A stretch of 64,000 nucleotides of DNA. Origin: Zarea fungicola (taxonomy: Eukaryota; Ascomycota; Sordariomycetes; Hypocreales; Cordycipitaceae). The translations under genes were made by a program, and so were the position numbers. Each line of letters begins with the position of its first letter. Position 1 is the stretch's first letter. The DNA lies in contig FWCC01000157.1 of the NCBI GenBank assembly GCA_900169235.1, positions 1-64,000 of the forward strand, read 5' to 3'. Positions 21,670-32,963 of the stretch are shown one piece after another. Under the pieces are notes generated by a model. The model was not told the DNA's origin and did no database searches. It saw only the letters and a program-made list of their open reading frames with translations.

Positions 21670-23229
21670 TCATCGGGCAATATTGTCTACATGACTAACT
21701 ACCTCGACATCTCCTTTTTCTGAGACCTTGTTTCCCAGTGCACTGTCGCCAAATGCCTCGGCAGTCTCCTCAAGAGAGTATCCATGAGTCTCTGGGAATA
21801 CCAAGGCAATCACTACCAACTCAATCAGCAGCAGGCAACAAAACACAATGTAGTATCTCCAACTGATTGCATCCATTGCGACAGGGTTAACAAAGCCGTT
21901 GTAAATGTTGGTGAGGCCGTTTACAAGACTAAACGTAGTAGTACCCTTTGCTCGAAGATAGTATGGAAGCACTTCGGAGATGTACAGGTTGGGTAGCGCG
22001 TTCATGCAGACGTTGTAGGTGGCATAAAAGAGGAAAATCATGGCCAGGACGCCTTGGCCTAGCGAATGCTGCTCGAAATTCCGCTGCTGGTTAATGGCAG
22101 ATAGCACCGTCCAGATGACGTAGAAGAGGAGCATGCACCCGAGGCCGATAATAAAGGTCGGGCGGCGAGGAACCCTGCCGACGATGAAGCCAGCGATGAT
22201 GGCAGTCCCCAGGTTGTATGCCATCAATGCGCCGTTGATGACGAGCTGCTCGTGTGGGGTGGTGATGCCAATCGAGTTGAGGATCAGATTGAGATAGTAG
22301 GACACCAGTCCGTTTCCACAGAGTTGCTGCGTCATGGCCAGCCAACAGACAACAAAGAGACGGTGGCGATTTGCCTTTGTGCGGATAAAAGACAGCCAGT
22401 TGACCTCTTGGCTTGCCTTGTCGTGGGAAATGGCAATCTTAATCTCGGTCAGCTCAAACTCGACGAGCGGCATGTTGGCGGGGTCGTTTCCGGCGTGATA
22501 CTTGGTCAAGACCTCTCTGGCCTCATCCTCCCTTCCGGCATCGACAAGGTATCGCGGGCTTTCAGGGATGAAGAAACTGCCGGCAAACTGAACGACGGGT
22601 AGGAAAGCCTGGAGAAGCGAGGGGAGGCGCCACGCCCAGGAGTCGGAGGCACCCATGTAATTCATCCCAAAGGTGACCCAAGACGCAATCAAGGCTCCCA
22701 TATACCAAGACGGGCCGAAGATGGCGGTGGCAACACCGCGATGGCTGGGGTACGCAAGCTCAGAGACGAGGCAAGGGCATGCCACGATGACAAACATGGC
22801 TCCGAAGCCGATAATCATGCGGGATACAAAGAACATGGCGTAGTCCTGTGCAGCACATTGTATAGCCGCTCCGAGGCAGACGACGCCAGTCCCAAGTCGG
22901 AGGCCCATCAGCCGCCCGTATCGGTCGCTGAACCAGGCTGAGAGGACAAAGGCGAGGATGTTGCCAAACACGTATGCGTTGGATAGGGCGCCTAGCCGAG
23001 CGCCCTTGGGATGGTCAAAGTAGTCCTGCCATTGCTTCAGCGACTGCAGGCCGTTGAGAAGAGATCCATCATAGCCGTTTGTGGAGTTTCCCAGCAAGGG
23101 GATGATGATCATGAAATTGAGGAGGAGGAGATGGCGGACCCGCCACCATGGGCGGTCGTATTTGGGAAGGACATGATCAATAGAGGTGGGAATAACCTCC
23201 GTCTGGACAACGTCCTCGAGGTTTGCCAT
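21670..23229 (-). CDS. MFS sugar permease (lactose/hexose transporter-like)
   Basis: A plasma-membrane proton-coupled sugar transporter of the major facilitator superfamily (sugar porter family), 519 residues, intronless, with the ATG at 23229. About twelve hydrophobic segments are visible. Sugar-porter signatures include the cytosolic loop DRYGR between TM2 and TM3, PESPRYL at the end of the first half, and PETHGYSLEE after TM12. A hydrophilic stretch follows TM6 and the termini are short. The sequence resembles fungal Lac12-like and general hexose permeases; the substrate is not predictable. A TATA element lies about 120 bp upstream. The nearest neighbours do not suggest a dedicated sugar pathway. 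Confidence 0.93.
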   Translation of the reverse strand: MANLEDVVQTEVIPTSIDHVLPKYDRPWWRVRHLLLLNFMIIIPLLGNSTNGYDGSLLNGLQSLKQWQDYFDHPKGARLGALSNAYVFGNILAFVLSAWFSDRYGRLMGLRLGTGVVCLGAAIQCAAQDYAMFFVSRMIIGFGAMFVIVACPCLVSELAYPSHRGVATAIFGPSWYMGALIASWVTFGMNYMGASDSWAWRLPSLLQAFLPVVQFAGSFFIPESPRYLVDAGREDEAREVLTKYHAGNDPANMPLVEFELTEIKIAISHDKASQEVNWLSFIRTKANRHRLFVVCWLAMTQQLCGNGLVSYYLNLILNSIGITTPHEQLVINGALMAYNLGTAIIAGFIVGRVPRRPTFIIGLGCMLLFYVIWTVLSAINQQRNFEQHSLGQGVLAMIFLFYATYNVCMNALPNLYISEVLPYYLRAKGTTTFSLVNGLTNIYNGFVNPVAMDAISWRYYIVFCCLLLIELVVIALVFPETHGYSLEETAEAFGDSALGNKVSEKGDVEVVSHVDNIAR

Positions 23230-23345
23230 GGGAGAAGGGAGAATGATGACGAGTAGGATAGAATTTGAGTGGTCGAGTTTGTAAATTGACGGAAGCGATA
23301 ATCATAGACCAACACTAGTTTCCTCCATGCCGTACTACATGCTAG

Positions 23346-23355
23346 TCTTTATACC
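23346..23355 (-). promoter_or_regulatory. TATA box of the MFS permease gene
   Basis: On the minus strand the sequence reads GGGGTATAAAG about 120 bp upstream of the ATG at 23229, a usual distance for a filamentous-fungal TATA box. Confidence 0.55.
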
Positions 23356-24560
23356 CCGGCTTTGTACCCCAGGTCGTGATGCTGTCTGGGGAGATCCGCC
23401 ATCGCATGTCAGTCAGGCTTCTCCACCCTGGGGAAATGTGCAAACGTTCCCGGGTCAATGCAATTTTCAGTGACCTATGTCCGGAACCAACCAGTTGCGC
23501 TGGTTTAAGCCTCACTACGCGAATAACGCTGTTTGTGGTGGGGGTAGAATCGTCAATTTGTGGCTTGCGAGTAAGTTGCCGATATTCCGCTTGCCTCTCT
23601 GTGTTGGACCGACAAGCACTCCCGATACTCCGCTTACATTGCTCAGCCATTCACGATGCGCTCCACGCGGAGTTGCTGACGCCCTGGTTGACACTCATGA
23701 TCAAAATCGGACCCAAAAATACCCCAAAAATTGAACATCTAAATAGGCTGTTTATTATGCGGGGATTCACGTGCAGAGATATATATTAAGAGATGGCCGG
23801 CAGCTGACGGTCCGTGTAATTTGCCTTACAAAGCCATCATTTTAGTCCACGCAGACTGTCGCCGTTCCGTCACGATGTCTGGCCTTCTGCACATCAGGAC
23901 TGTGATCTTGCGGTTTCCGAGCCAAATTTCCGAACTCAGTCGCTGGCGGCTGTGGCGAATTTATGAACGTAAGTGTCAGGGACCTTGAAGGTATATTCTC
24001 TACGCTAGGGTTGTCCGGCCACGGCTGGCCATTACTTCATCTTTTACGGTTTCTGTTGTCTAGTGGTTGCCTAGCGTTTTATTAGTCCTTGCATATATAC
24101 ATGGCAGGACAACTCTTGCTAACGAGGAGGGCAGCTGAAGCCAACCGCAGCATTGGCTGATGGCCGCACAGGTATTGGTATACGCAAACGTTCTTGGTCA
24201 GCTACACTTGTACGGGCTCCGAGGTGGTACTTTTAACCAATCTGAAATTGGTAACTGGATGATATTCAAAAACGAGCTCCGGACGAAGGAGGGATCTCTC
24301 CTCTATGTAAACATTATGACTAAAGACTTCATTTATAGTGATTGCTACCATTACTGGCTTCTCGCATCCGTGGTAGGCGTCGGTCGGTCAACAACTTGAC
24401 TGACAAGGGCCAGTAGCCACCATCAGGCTCTCTCAGATACAATGCTCGATCGGTCAACTCAACAGACACAACAGTTTATTCCCCTGCGCAATAAATTTTG
24501 CCCTCTTAATCAATAGGCATGCAGTTTCGTTCCCCATCTCGTTCATCTTATTAACGACAG

Positions 24561-24970
24561 TGTTGGACTCTACGGTCGACTCCACCTCGCATTCGAGTCA
24601 TCCCTTCATGTTGGTATGAGCACAAACAGTTACGTGGCACGGTACTGAGAGGAGTGTCTCCCAGTATGTATGTCAGTAGTAAATTGTTGTGATTCAAAAA
24701 CTAGCTATGGATAGAGGAGGAATTCCTCTTCTATAGACACAAGTTGCAAAGCAGAGAAAGCAAACAACAAACAGGAAAGATTCCTCTTTCCTCCCTAGCT
24801 GCCGTAATGACCTCATATCGACGGCCGGCTGCTGTCGGTCATGGCTTTGACCGAAGGAAGCCTGCTGCGGCAGAAGCCAGGCCTCTTAGGAAGAGCTGCT
24901 TGACCTGAGTCAGCAGTCGCAACACTTCCTCAAAGAAGTCTATGCGACCACTTATCTACCGTTGGCAACA
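24561..24970. mobile_element. Possible degenerate solo LTR
   Basis: The segment begins TGTTG and ends CAACA, as LTRs do. Inside it is an LTR-like promoter region: a GATAGAGG stretch followed by a short palindromic GAGGAATTCCTC and then CTTCTATAGAC. No target-site duplication is evident (GACAG against AATGA), no primer-binding site follows and there is no second copy in the window. The call is tentative. Confidence 0.25.
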
Positions 24971-26134
24971 AATGAATAATTCATGGCTCGGTAATCATTG
25001 AAAATAAAAATGTATATTGAAGAGGCGAAAATGACGCCAAGAGGACTACCTAGAACAGCTGTAGAATGCACTCATACTTTCCCGCCGAGCCGGCTCTATT
25101 TCCTACCAACAAACAGTCCCTGTCAACATATGGAGCCAAAAACTAGAACTCATCGCCAACTTCTCCAACGAAAAAGGTCACGAGTAATCAGAACCTACGT
25201 CGGGCAATTCAACTCTATCAATAATCGTCTTGGCCTTCTTTTTCGAAACAGATATACGTTCTGGAGATACCACCATAGCAAGAGCCGACTGCCGCATCCA
25301 GTCGTCAGCAGCCACAGCAGCCGCAACCGCGCCTTATTCCTTCGTGTCACTTTTTCGGTAAGATATTCTATTTGCTAAACAGTCCACTTGGGTATGCCAC
25401 AATCTTGGTCAGGGAGCGCTAGAACGAATTGTACTTTTTGAATTTCCAATCGTCGGCACGTGGTTCTTCGGCATACGTGAATGTTGTAAAGCGCGGGCGC
25501 GAGACTTTCTTGCAAGCTGGGCGTAAGGTTGACCGCTTGTGTGTATTTGTCTTGCAGAAAATGCCAAGAGCCACTCTATTGAGTAGCCGATGGAGCCAAA
25601 TAAGAGTTCTCACCGAGATAGTAGATTGTGCTAGTTTACCGCCCTAGCATCGAAACTAAAAAAAAGAGCTTACAAAGCCTCAACGCTCTTTCACAGAGAA
25701 AGTGAAAGGATGAGATGTACGTAATAAGCTATGTTGCCAACCGTATAAAGTAAAGCTACCACTTTCTGCATCAGTCAATGTAGGGTATGTAGTTGCTGTA
25801 TTTCACCATCGCCAAACCGCTCTGTCACCCAATGGAGATTTCATTTAGCCACAAACATAAATAGCTCTATGTATTGCAATTGAAAAGGTACTCAGACGTG
25901 ATCAACGGTTGCTGCAAGCCCAACAATAGTGGCTCATGTCCTGGGGCTTCATTATCTGGAGTGGGCCGGGTGAGAAGATTCCTTCAGGACTTTGGCTGCA
26001 GTCGTGTCATGAGAAGACAAATCGTAAGCAGCCAAGGGCAAATCTAGAAGCCAGCCTACAAAGCCATTTATATAGCCCTCGTAACTGACCCAATCAAGCC
26101 TCCTCACTACGTCCAGTCGATTTTTCCGTATCTA

Positions 26135-26377
26135 CAGTGGGTGGCAGTAAGTATTTGACCCCTTCGAGGTATCTACTTGCGACTAGCCCAAATAGGAAGC
26201 TACTATAACGCTGCTTTTATTAGCTTTTGCATAACCCTATCCCTGAGAGAGGTTACAGTGGATTTACAGTGGACTGTCTTAATCAGTCTAAAGCGGCAGT
26301 GTTTTGATTTCTATTTTAGGTTAGCTTATGCGCCAGAAGATACCTGGTAGGGGTCAAATACTTCTTGCCACCCACTG
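26135..26377. mobile_element. MITE with 40-bp terminal inverted repeats and TA target duplication
   Basis: The 243-bp element starts CAGTGGGTGGCA and ends with the inverse, TGCCACCCACTG. The terminal inverted repeats match at about 36 of 40 positions and contain the shared core AAGTATTTGACCCCT. It is flanked on both sides by TA (26133-26134 and 26378-26379), the target duplication of Tc1/mariner/pogo elements, and the CAGT terminus is also typical of that superfamily. The interior is too short for a transposase, so it is a non-autonomous miniature element. Confidence 0.85.
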
Positions 26378-26810
26378 TAAGTGATATTTCTCGACACCCT
26401 GGTCCTATATTAGCGTGACGGGATGCCGGCATTTGCATGGCAGGACAAGGCAGCCAGAGCGGCGGACAAGGCCGCCAAGCGGCAGACAAATCTCACAGCT
26501 CGAGACTCACTAACGTATCTGAAGCCTTGTCCACCGAACGCCCGGTCAGTATTAACGCGGCTTGTACTGCCTCTTTCGCTCATCTGGAGGGCGCCAACTC
26601 TAATCCAACGAGAAGGGGAGCCGAAGAAGCCACAATAATTGCCGATGGCACGCACCGGCCTCATATCTCAAGCACGTGGAGTAATTTGAGGAGCAAGACT
26701 CTGTAGCTAGATTGAGGGGAATGGAGATTAACCCCTACCGTCCCCGTAGGCTATTGATTTCGATCGCTAGGATGTTGATGCATCTTGGTGGCACCAGCGG
26801 CCACAGAGTT

Positions 26811-26821
26811 GATATAAAGGG
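26811..26821 (+). promoter_or_regulatory. TATA box of the secreted proprotein gene
   Basis: GATATAAAGGG lies about 110 bp upstream of the chosen ATG at 26926, which supports that start over any codon further upstream. Confidence 0.55.
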
Positions 26822-26925
26822 AGCATCGCGCCTCTGTAAAGATTATATGAGCCCTCACCTTGAGGAAGGAAATTCAACCTTCCTTTCTTGATTTGCCATA
26901 CAATTTATCCCATTCAGCCACCCTT

Positions 26926-27810
26926 ATGATGCTGTTCCAAACCGTCTTTCAGCTATCCTTTGTGGCTCTTAGTCTAGCCACTCCCCTCATTATCAGAGGG
27001 GACCCTCCCCCCAATGCAGTCTTCTTTGAGTGTAAGGAGGGTACAAAGGACCCCATATGCCTCAGCATCAAGCAGACACACCACGACGTCACAACAGAGA
27101 TCACTCACTTCAACGGTACAAAAGAAGTGAGGAAGAACCTATACACTCGCTCGCAGCTCCAAGCCATCCGCGAGGAGAATGAAGTCATCAGTCGTGAACA
27201 CGCGCCACATCAGGAACATGAAGATGGATCTGCAGCATTCATCGCCAATCTGACCAGGCGTGATTGGGCGCCGCTCTGCCGAACTGAAACACAGAGATGG
27301 TACGACACCCAAAACTGGGGATACTGGTACCAGAACTGGCACCAAGTCGGCAGCTGCTTTTACTGCGATTATTGCACCGAGGCCATTGCGTCGAGCTTTG
27401 CTGTTTCGCAGACTTGGACTGTTGGGCTAAACTGGAAGTTTGGAGAGGTTCTCACTGCGACCTTTAGCTTTGCTTGGGGACAGACCTTTACCCTGAGCGA
27501 CACGCGAACCTGCAAGTGGAAGAATGTAGAAAACAACTGCCACTCCATCTGGTACCAGCCGTTAATGACCTACCACAACGGAAACGCAAACTACCAAACT
27601 CATACCAAATGCTTACCCCGCGCAGGTCTGCCAGGTTATGAAACCTACTATGATCATAACTGGGCGTTTGCCAACGTGAACCAGGCTGGTGGTAATGGCA
27701 ACGGCGTGAACCAAGGAAACTTGGGTTGCAACAGTGGCTGTGGCGGGTGGGATAAAAGACAATGCGTCAACGGCAACTTTGGCGGTTCTCTGTGGGGCTA
27801 TCCCAACTAG
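26926..27810 (+). CDS. Secreted Cys/aromatic-rich proprotein of unknown function
   Basis: I do not recognise the family. The protein has 294 residues and no intron. The ATG at 26926 gives a good signal peptide (about 1-19, ending SLATP). The frame upstream of it has no ATG. Residues 20-112 are hydrophilic and look like a propeptide ending in the dibasic pair RR at 111-112, a Kex2-type site. The mature part is about 182 residues, very rich in Trp, Tyr, Phe and Asn. It contains a CxxCxxC cluster near 144-150, further cysteines, an alternating beta-strand pattern (about 158-192) and a Gly/Asn-rich C-terminal stretch with CNSGCGGW. This is a typical layout for a secreted effector or extracellular beta-rich protein. 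No enzymatic motif is visible and no function is claimed. Confidence 0.8.
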   Translation: MMLFQTVFQLSFVALSLATPLIIRGDPPPNAVFFECKEGTKDPICLSIKQTHHDVTTEITHFNGTKEVRKNLYTRSQLQAIREENEVISREHAPHQEHEDGSAAFIANLTRRDWAPLCRTETQRWYDTQNWGYWYQNWHQVGSCFYCDYCTEAIASSFAVSQTWTVGLNWKFGEVLTATFSFAWGQTFTLSDTRTCKWKNVENNCHSIWYQPLMTYHNGNANYQTHTKCLPRAGLPGYETYYDHNWAFANVNQAGGNGNGVNQGNLGCNSGCGGWDKRQCVNGNFGGSLWGYPN

Positions 27811-29139
27811 ACAAGATAGCTTCAACTGGACGCTCATCTTTGCTATTCGAGGCAGATGATTCTTGGGGTAGATTGTGGCGGCGAGGTAGTCTATTGGGAT
27901 TTTGCCTTGAGAAATGCGCGAGAATTTGAGCAGATTTTAGTGAGATTCCCGACGTACATGGAATCTTCAAGCCTTGTGTCGCTCGTCGCATGTAAATAGT
28001 TACCATCAGTAGTATATATTCAGGAAGTAGTGTACTGTACAGTGCAAACGTATACATTAAATGGCCCTTGTACAAAGTGCACAATTATTTGGAGAAGCGC
28101 CGAGTCTGAGGAGCAGAAACTCCACGTCATATAATTAGAGTGGGTGCTGCAAAAAAACATGCGATCGCATCCCAAGGTTTGAAAATAGGCCTCCAAAATT
28201 AGTTCTAAATCTTCCAACTTGGCGATGATGGTTTGGTGCTGGCCCGGTCAAGATCCGATTTGGGCGACGTTAGAGCAGCGGAAACAGCAGTAAAGCCCTG
28301 ACTTGCTTGCTTCTAGCTTGCAGGATAGAATAATCAGAGTTAATAACTGTACCATTTTACAAGTATATGGTGAGCTGAGCTAGTATTCTACGATCGGTGA
28401 TTTTTGTAGCCACATTGGTCAGACGGAATGGAGCGGAATACATCTGAATGGTGACGCTGCAGTCTTCAATATCCTGTGGAGCAGTGGCATGATTATGACC
28501 TGGCATGGATTTCTGGACTCTTTGGCTGTAAACTCACCATGCACCTGAATAAGCAAGCTATTGGTATCTTACTGGGCTACTGCATAGGGAGAAATGAGGG
28601 ATGCACTGGAGTACTAAACTTGACGTTCACCATTTAAGATTATGCCCCTTGGTCGGGCAGTAGCCAATTGCCCAGGTAGATCGTGAACAGACAGTTAATG
28701 ATATGAATTTTCTAACTAAATAGCTGCCAAATTCTCTGGAGAATCGACGAGAATAGCGTGGACACGTCGACTGAACAGTGACGGGCAACCATCCTTTTTT
28801 TGTGACATATCCTTCGACGAATTTCGAGGACGGCAGATATTCTGGTTTCAACTGATCACCCAAGATGGACATGGGAAAATCTCACTACTTGGTGTCATTT
28901 GGCCAGACAGTCTACCGAAAGCGGCAGAGTCTTGTACAGGGGTTTGGCTTATAGATGGAGGTGCATGTCGCGTTCCAAATCGTGTCTTTCAAAATGTCAT
29001 ATAATATACGGAATGTTTCTCCTGCCTGCGGTTTCTACAGAGAGTGTGAAGCGGCGTGTGATTCGGCTTCACTATCGTGGCGTACATAATTATGGGTGTG
29101 TAGCGGGGGGGAATATGTAAAATGTCCCGACACTTCCCA
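27811..29139. other. Intergenic, no gene recognised
   Basis: A spacer of 1.3 kb between the 3' ends of convergent genes. Frames are short, cross both strands and lack domains. I see no repeat or RNA gene in it. Confidence 0.5.
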
Positions 29140-30594
29140 TCATTTGCCATGGCCCTTGGTCACCATGAGCATATTCTTAACAGTTTCAATGTCCATTGAC
29201 TTCTCCGCTTCAAGTAAGGATTGCTTTACAGCAATGGCGCCCCTCTTTATAACCTCGTTGTCGTGCGCTCTCATCAATTCTTCCCTGGATGGGACGCCAT
29301 TCGTCACTGCACCATTCGTCGGCGCACCATTCATCGAGGCGCCATTCGACTGAGCCTCGAGTCGTACAAGTACTGCAATGTAATTGTCCACGTCCGTAAT
29401 GGAGTGCTGAAAGCCTTGACCACGGTCTTGAGAATGACACAAAGAAGTTAGTAAGGGCCATGTATGTGGATTTGGAGGCGTTCCCGCCATGCAGCCGCAC
29501 GGGTCGTCAACCTACATATGAGCATCGGATGGGCTGCGTCGCCTGCCAATGTGACACGGCCACCATGGTTATCCCACGGTACTGGAGTCCACGTATTCAT
29601 CTCATTGACGCTAACGTAGCTGTTTTCCGGCGTCCAGTCAATCGCCGATTGAAAGACATCGCGGAGGGGAACAGTGCGATCCCGGATATAGTCGAGCGCC
29701 TCTTGGCCTCGGAGATTGACGGGTTCGCCACGCCATATTTTGACCCAAAAGGTCGACCAAGTGGATTTGTCGCTTGCATTATCAGCCGACAAGACTGCAG
29801 GTTGCGCAATAACACACATTAGACAGGATCCACCAGAGTACAGTTCAAATTGACATATGAGAGCACCTACCACCCACCGCACCCACCGAACTGGTACCCA
29901 TCATGAGCGCCGCAACGGGATGCTTGGCCTCGATAGCAGCGACCTTGTCCGCATCTCCATAATTCGTAATTCCGGTAGCGAATAGAAACCCGGAACCCTG
30001 GGTCTTGGCTTTGTCTGGGCCGAGCAATAGTTCTCGGACCTTTGACGAGGCGCCGTCTGCGCCGAGGAGGTAATCGCCCTCAATCGATTCGCCGTTTTCA
30101 AATTCGGCCTTGATGCCATTTTCTGTTTCTGAGATGCTATTCAAGGACATGTTCCATTTTATATCGACATCCTGTGCAAGAAGCGCCCGCAGACGCCTTC
30201 GGCTCACCCGCCGGGAGCCCGGAACAGGGCTTGCGAAGAGAATATCTCCTGTGATTCCGTTATAGCATGGAAGCTCCTCTATTTCGGCGTTGAATTCCAA
30301 GTGCGGGTTGCAAAGAGAGTCATTAAAGTCTTTTAGAATGTGCTTTGGCACCAGGCGTTCAAAGATGGGCATGGCCCAGTGTACCAGCATGGTCCATTCT
30401 CTCGGTCTCGCATCAATACTGGTCTCTCTTTCGACAACAACCACTCGAAAGCCATTCTGTTTTGAGGATTAGCTATTTCAGACAAAACGAACCCCAGTCA
30501 GCCTTACCTGCTGCAGCCCATGTGCCGCCAGCAATCCGGTCAGTCCGGCGCCGACTATTATAACTGTAGGTCGGTGTTTATTCGAAGCCGCCAT
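29140..30594 (-). CDS. FAD-dependent class A (group A) monooxygenase
   Basis: A flavoprotein hydroxylase using NAD(P)H and O2. Four exons on the minus strand: 30508-30594, 29871-30456, 29516-29794 and 29140-29426, giving 412 residues. Introns are 51, 76 and 89 bp, with GTAAGG or GTAGGT donors. The Rossmann motif GAGLTG is at 15-20, the group A DG motif (GADGASSKVR) at 161-170, and the second FAD motif GDAAHP at 309-314. The last junction restores YRGQGFQHSITD, the conserved helix after GDAAHP. A short repetitive NGA/NGAP stretch lies near the C-terminus and is often replaced by other linkers in homologues. Such enzymes hydroxylate aromatic rings or epoxidise in secondary-metabolite and catabolic pathways. 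It heads the tailoring-enzyme block at 29-44 kb. Confidence 0.9.
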
Positions 30595-32963
30595 GGTGTA
30601 GATGGTTGGCAAACTGGCACATATCGCACGTAAGAAAAAGGGCAGAAAAAGGGCAGTAAAATAAGATGCAACGGATCAACAATTTCAAGGCCCGGCAGTT
30701 TGGTTCTCTAATGGCCTGTCAATCCCCGCCGGGGGGGGCAAAGATGTAATGGTGGAATGGGGCCAGCAGCCATGGGACCACACCGCTGGGTACGAAAGAT
30801 GCGTGACAACGTGGCTAACGCTAGATTATTCTTATGGAGACGTGGGCATCATTTTGGTTATGTCCCTTTGACATGTGTCTCAATTCTGACGCCACGCTGG
30901 TACTAATGGTTGTCCCGAATGCGTCCATAGGCCCGGTCTCATGCGCTGGCTGGGGCAGTCGCCGCGCATTCCAAGCCCTTGGGTGGACCACCCCAGCCTT
31001 GGTTGGCCGGAACCGACAGGCATTATTCAGCCGGACAATATTGAAAGGATCAAGTACGATTCTTGGCGTGTCCGTAGAAGGAGTAGAAGCCCGAGGCAGT
31101 CATAATTTCTTTTTCGAGCTTTCAGTGCTCACTTGGGAATTGTGGGACAGGATGGTAATAATCCAAGTGTTGGTGTGTAGGGGATTCAGAAAGCGTTGCA
31201 ACCTGAAATCCCTAGTATCATTTTATTGAGGCTAAATTTACTTTTCGTGTAAATCCTTGAACCACAAACCACACTAACAGCGCACCTGCGGTGTTGCCGG
31301 AGCATTCCGCATAGACAAACTGCCGAGCATAATAGGATGCCGAACATGGCTGAACGCCTGAAACCCCGCCCCCACCACTAAGAATTTACCAGTAACTTGG
31401 TAACTTGGTAACTCGTCCAGGAGGCTGAGGAGGGAGGAGGAGTATCCGCAAAACACAGCAGTTGGTCAAGCTTCAACTTTGCATATGGAGCTTGATGGCT
31501 GAACCCTGTGGCCTCTACAAATTGTCAAAACTCAGAATTGGAACTATTTGTCTTAAAACCGTTGCCCAAGATCAGACACATCAATGGCTGCTGGCAGCCG
31601 TTGGAACTAGTGAGCATCTGTCGTTTATACTTTGAGGCGGTTGTACAACACTTGGCGAACCAATAAATGTATTGTGAGCTCTTGGCTGCTCTATACCTCT
31701 CACATGTTGTAGATTCTTGGCCCGAACTGGACCCAGAAGTATTACGACATGAAGGAAAAAAAGGAAGAAATTACCACGGGGGTGGGCGGTGCTTCAGCAA
31801 CCAAGTTGGCTGACGGTGCTTGCGGCATCTGCGGAAGCCAATACAGAAAGTTCTCCGGCGCGCCCCCTAAATAATCAGTCGACGCCGGAGGGACTTGCCA
31901 GCCTCGAGCCTCGCGAGAGGGACCTGTCACAAAGACTAAGCAGGGGTGCTCCAATTCTTCGTGGCACCGACTGGGCGGGCCGAGGCGATCAAAACCAGAC
32001 CCCCGGTAAAGGTCTGACAGGCATGCGGCTGGCAAGGGATACAATACCCAGTACCACGGACTTGGAACGGCAATCGAAGCCCAGCCCGTCGGAAACTGCA
32101 AGCCGCTGCCGTGGACATTGAGGAATTTTTAGGTACCCTTTTAGTTGGAGCAAAACACGAATAGTGACAATTTCTGGCTAGCGCCGGCAGTTTCATGCAG
32201 GGCAGACCTCTAGACTCGCCGCTACTGTCGTGCAGAACGCCTCAATATAAATAATTTTTTTGAGCAGATGCCACTAGCGCTAAACAAGTTCTTTTCCCAT
32301 TAGCTAATTACTGAGCAGTGACTAACTTGATTACTGGAATTCATCTTCTCACCATGGCTGGTCTACGAGCTGCTAGTCGAGCTGACATGAACACTACAGC
32401 CGCAGCTTCCGCTACCATTTCGAGGCATTGGTACATTGCAATGATAAGGGCAGAGGCGTATGAGGCTAGTTACCATCGCAGCATGCCCCCGGCTAATCAG
32501 AAATCACGGTTCGGCGACTTACGGCAATGACCGGGTCTGCGGGATTTATCCACCGTTGAACTGACGGTGCCGTTTTGCAAAGCTTAGCTCCCAAAACATA
32601 GTAGAATAAAACAAGACAACACCTGGCTAGTTGGCTAGGTATCGTTTAAAATAGCTAAAGGCGATTTCGTCTATACATGGCCGATCAAGGCCGCGCATCC
32701 ACACTGGCCGAGATGGAGGTCCGTGGTGGGTTCGTGGCGCATCTAGAATGGGTTTTAATTACACGTTCTATAACTACAGCTAGAATTGAACTAAATACCT
32801 ACCCAGCAGTTCACGGTGTGGGTGGCAGGTTAACCTCTACTGGATGGGCCACCAAGACAGGACAAGGCTTACCCAGTAATAAGGCTCTGCATTTGCCATT
32901 TATAGCATCGCGCATTTACAGTGGATTGAATAGCGACTTGTGAAAAGGCTGCGTAGTCTACAA
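30595..32963. other. Intergenic, 2.4 kb without a recognised gene
   Basis: Upstream region of the monooxygenase and downstream region of the flavocytochrome gene. Several frames of 60-130 codons exist on both strands, but none has a domain, start context or convincing codon pattern. A CCGGACAA octamer lies at 31031-31038 and is shared with the upstream region of the next gene. Confidence 0.5.

Larger units (their letters stand above)
23230..26925. other. Gene-free divergent spacer with transposon relics
   Basis: A spacer of 3.7 kb between divergently transcribed genes. It contains no supportable coding gene. It holds a clear MITE (26135-26377), a possible degenerate LTR (24561-24970) and the promoters of the flanking genes. 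Composition is lower in GC than the housekeeping genes to the left. Confidence 0.6.

Noticed and set aside
24561..24970. Calling a full LTR retrotransposon
   Set aside because: Only one TG...CA segment is seen, without target duplication, primer-binding site or pol sequence; kept only as a low-confidence relic.
31742..32121. Overlapping frames of 110-119 codons on both strands
   Set aside because: Neither strand shows a domain, start context or splice pattern; GC-rich composition explains the openness.
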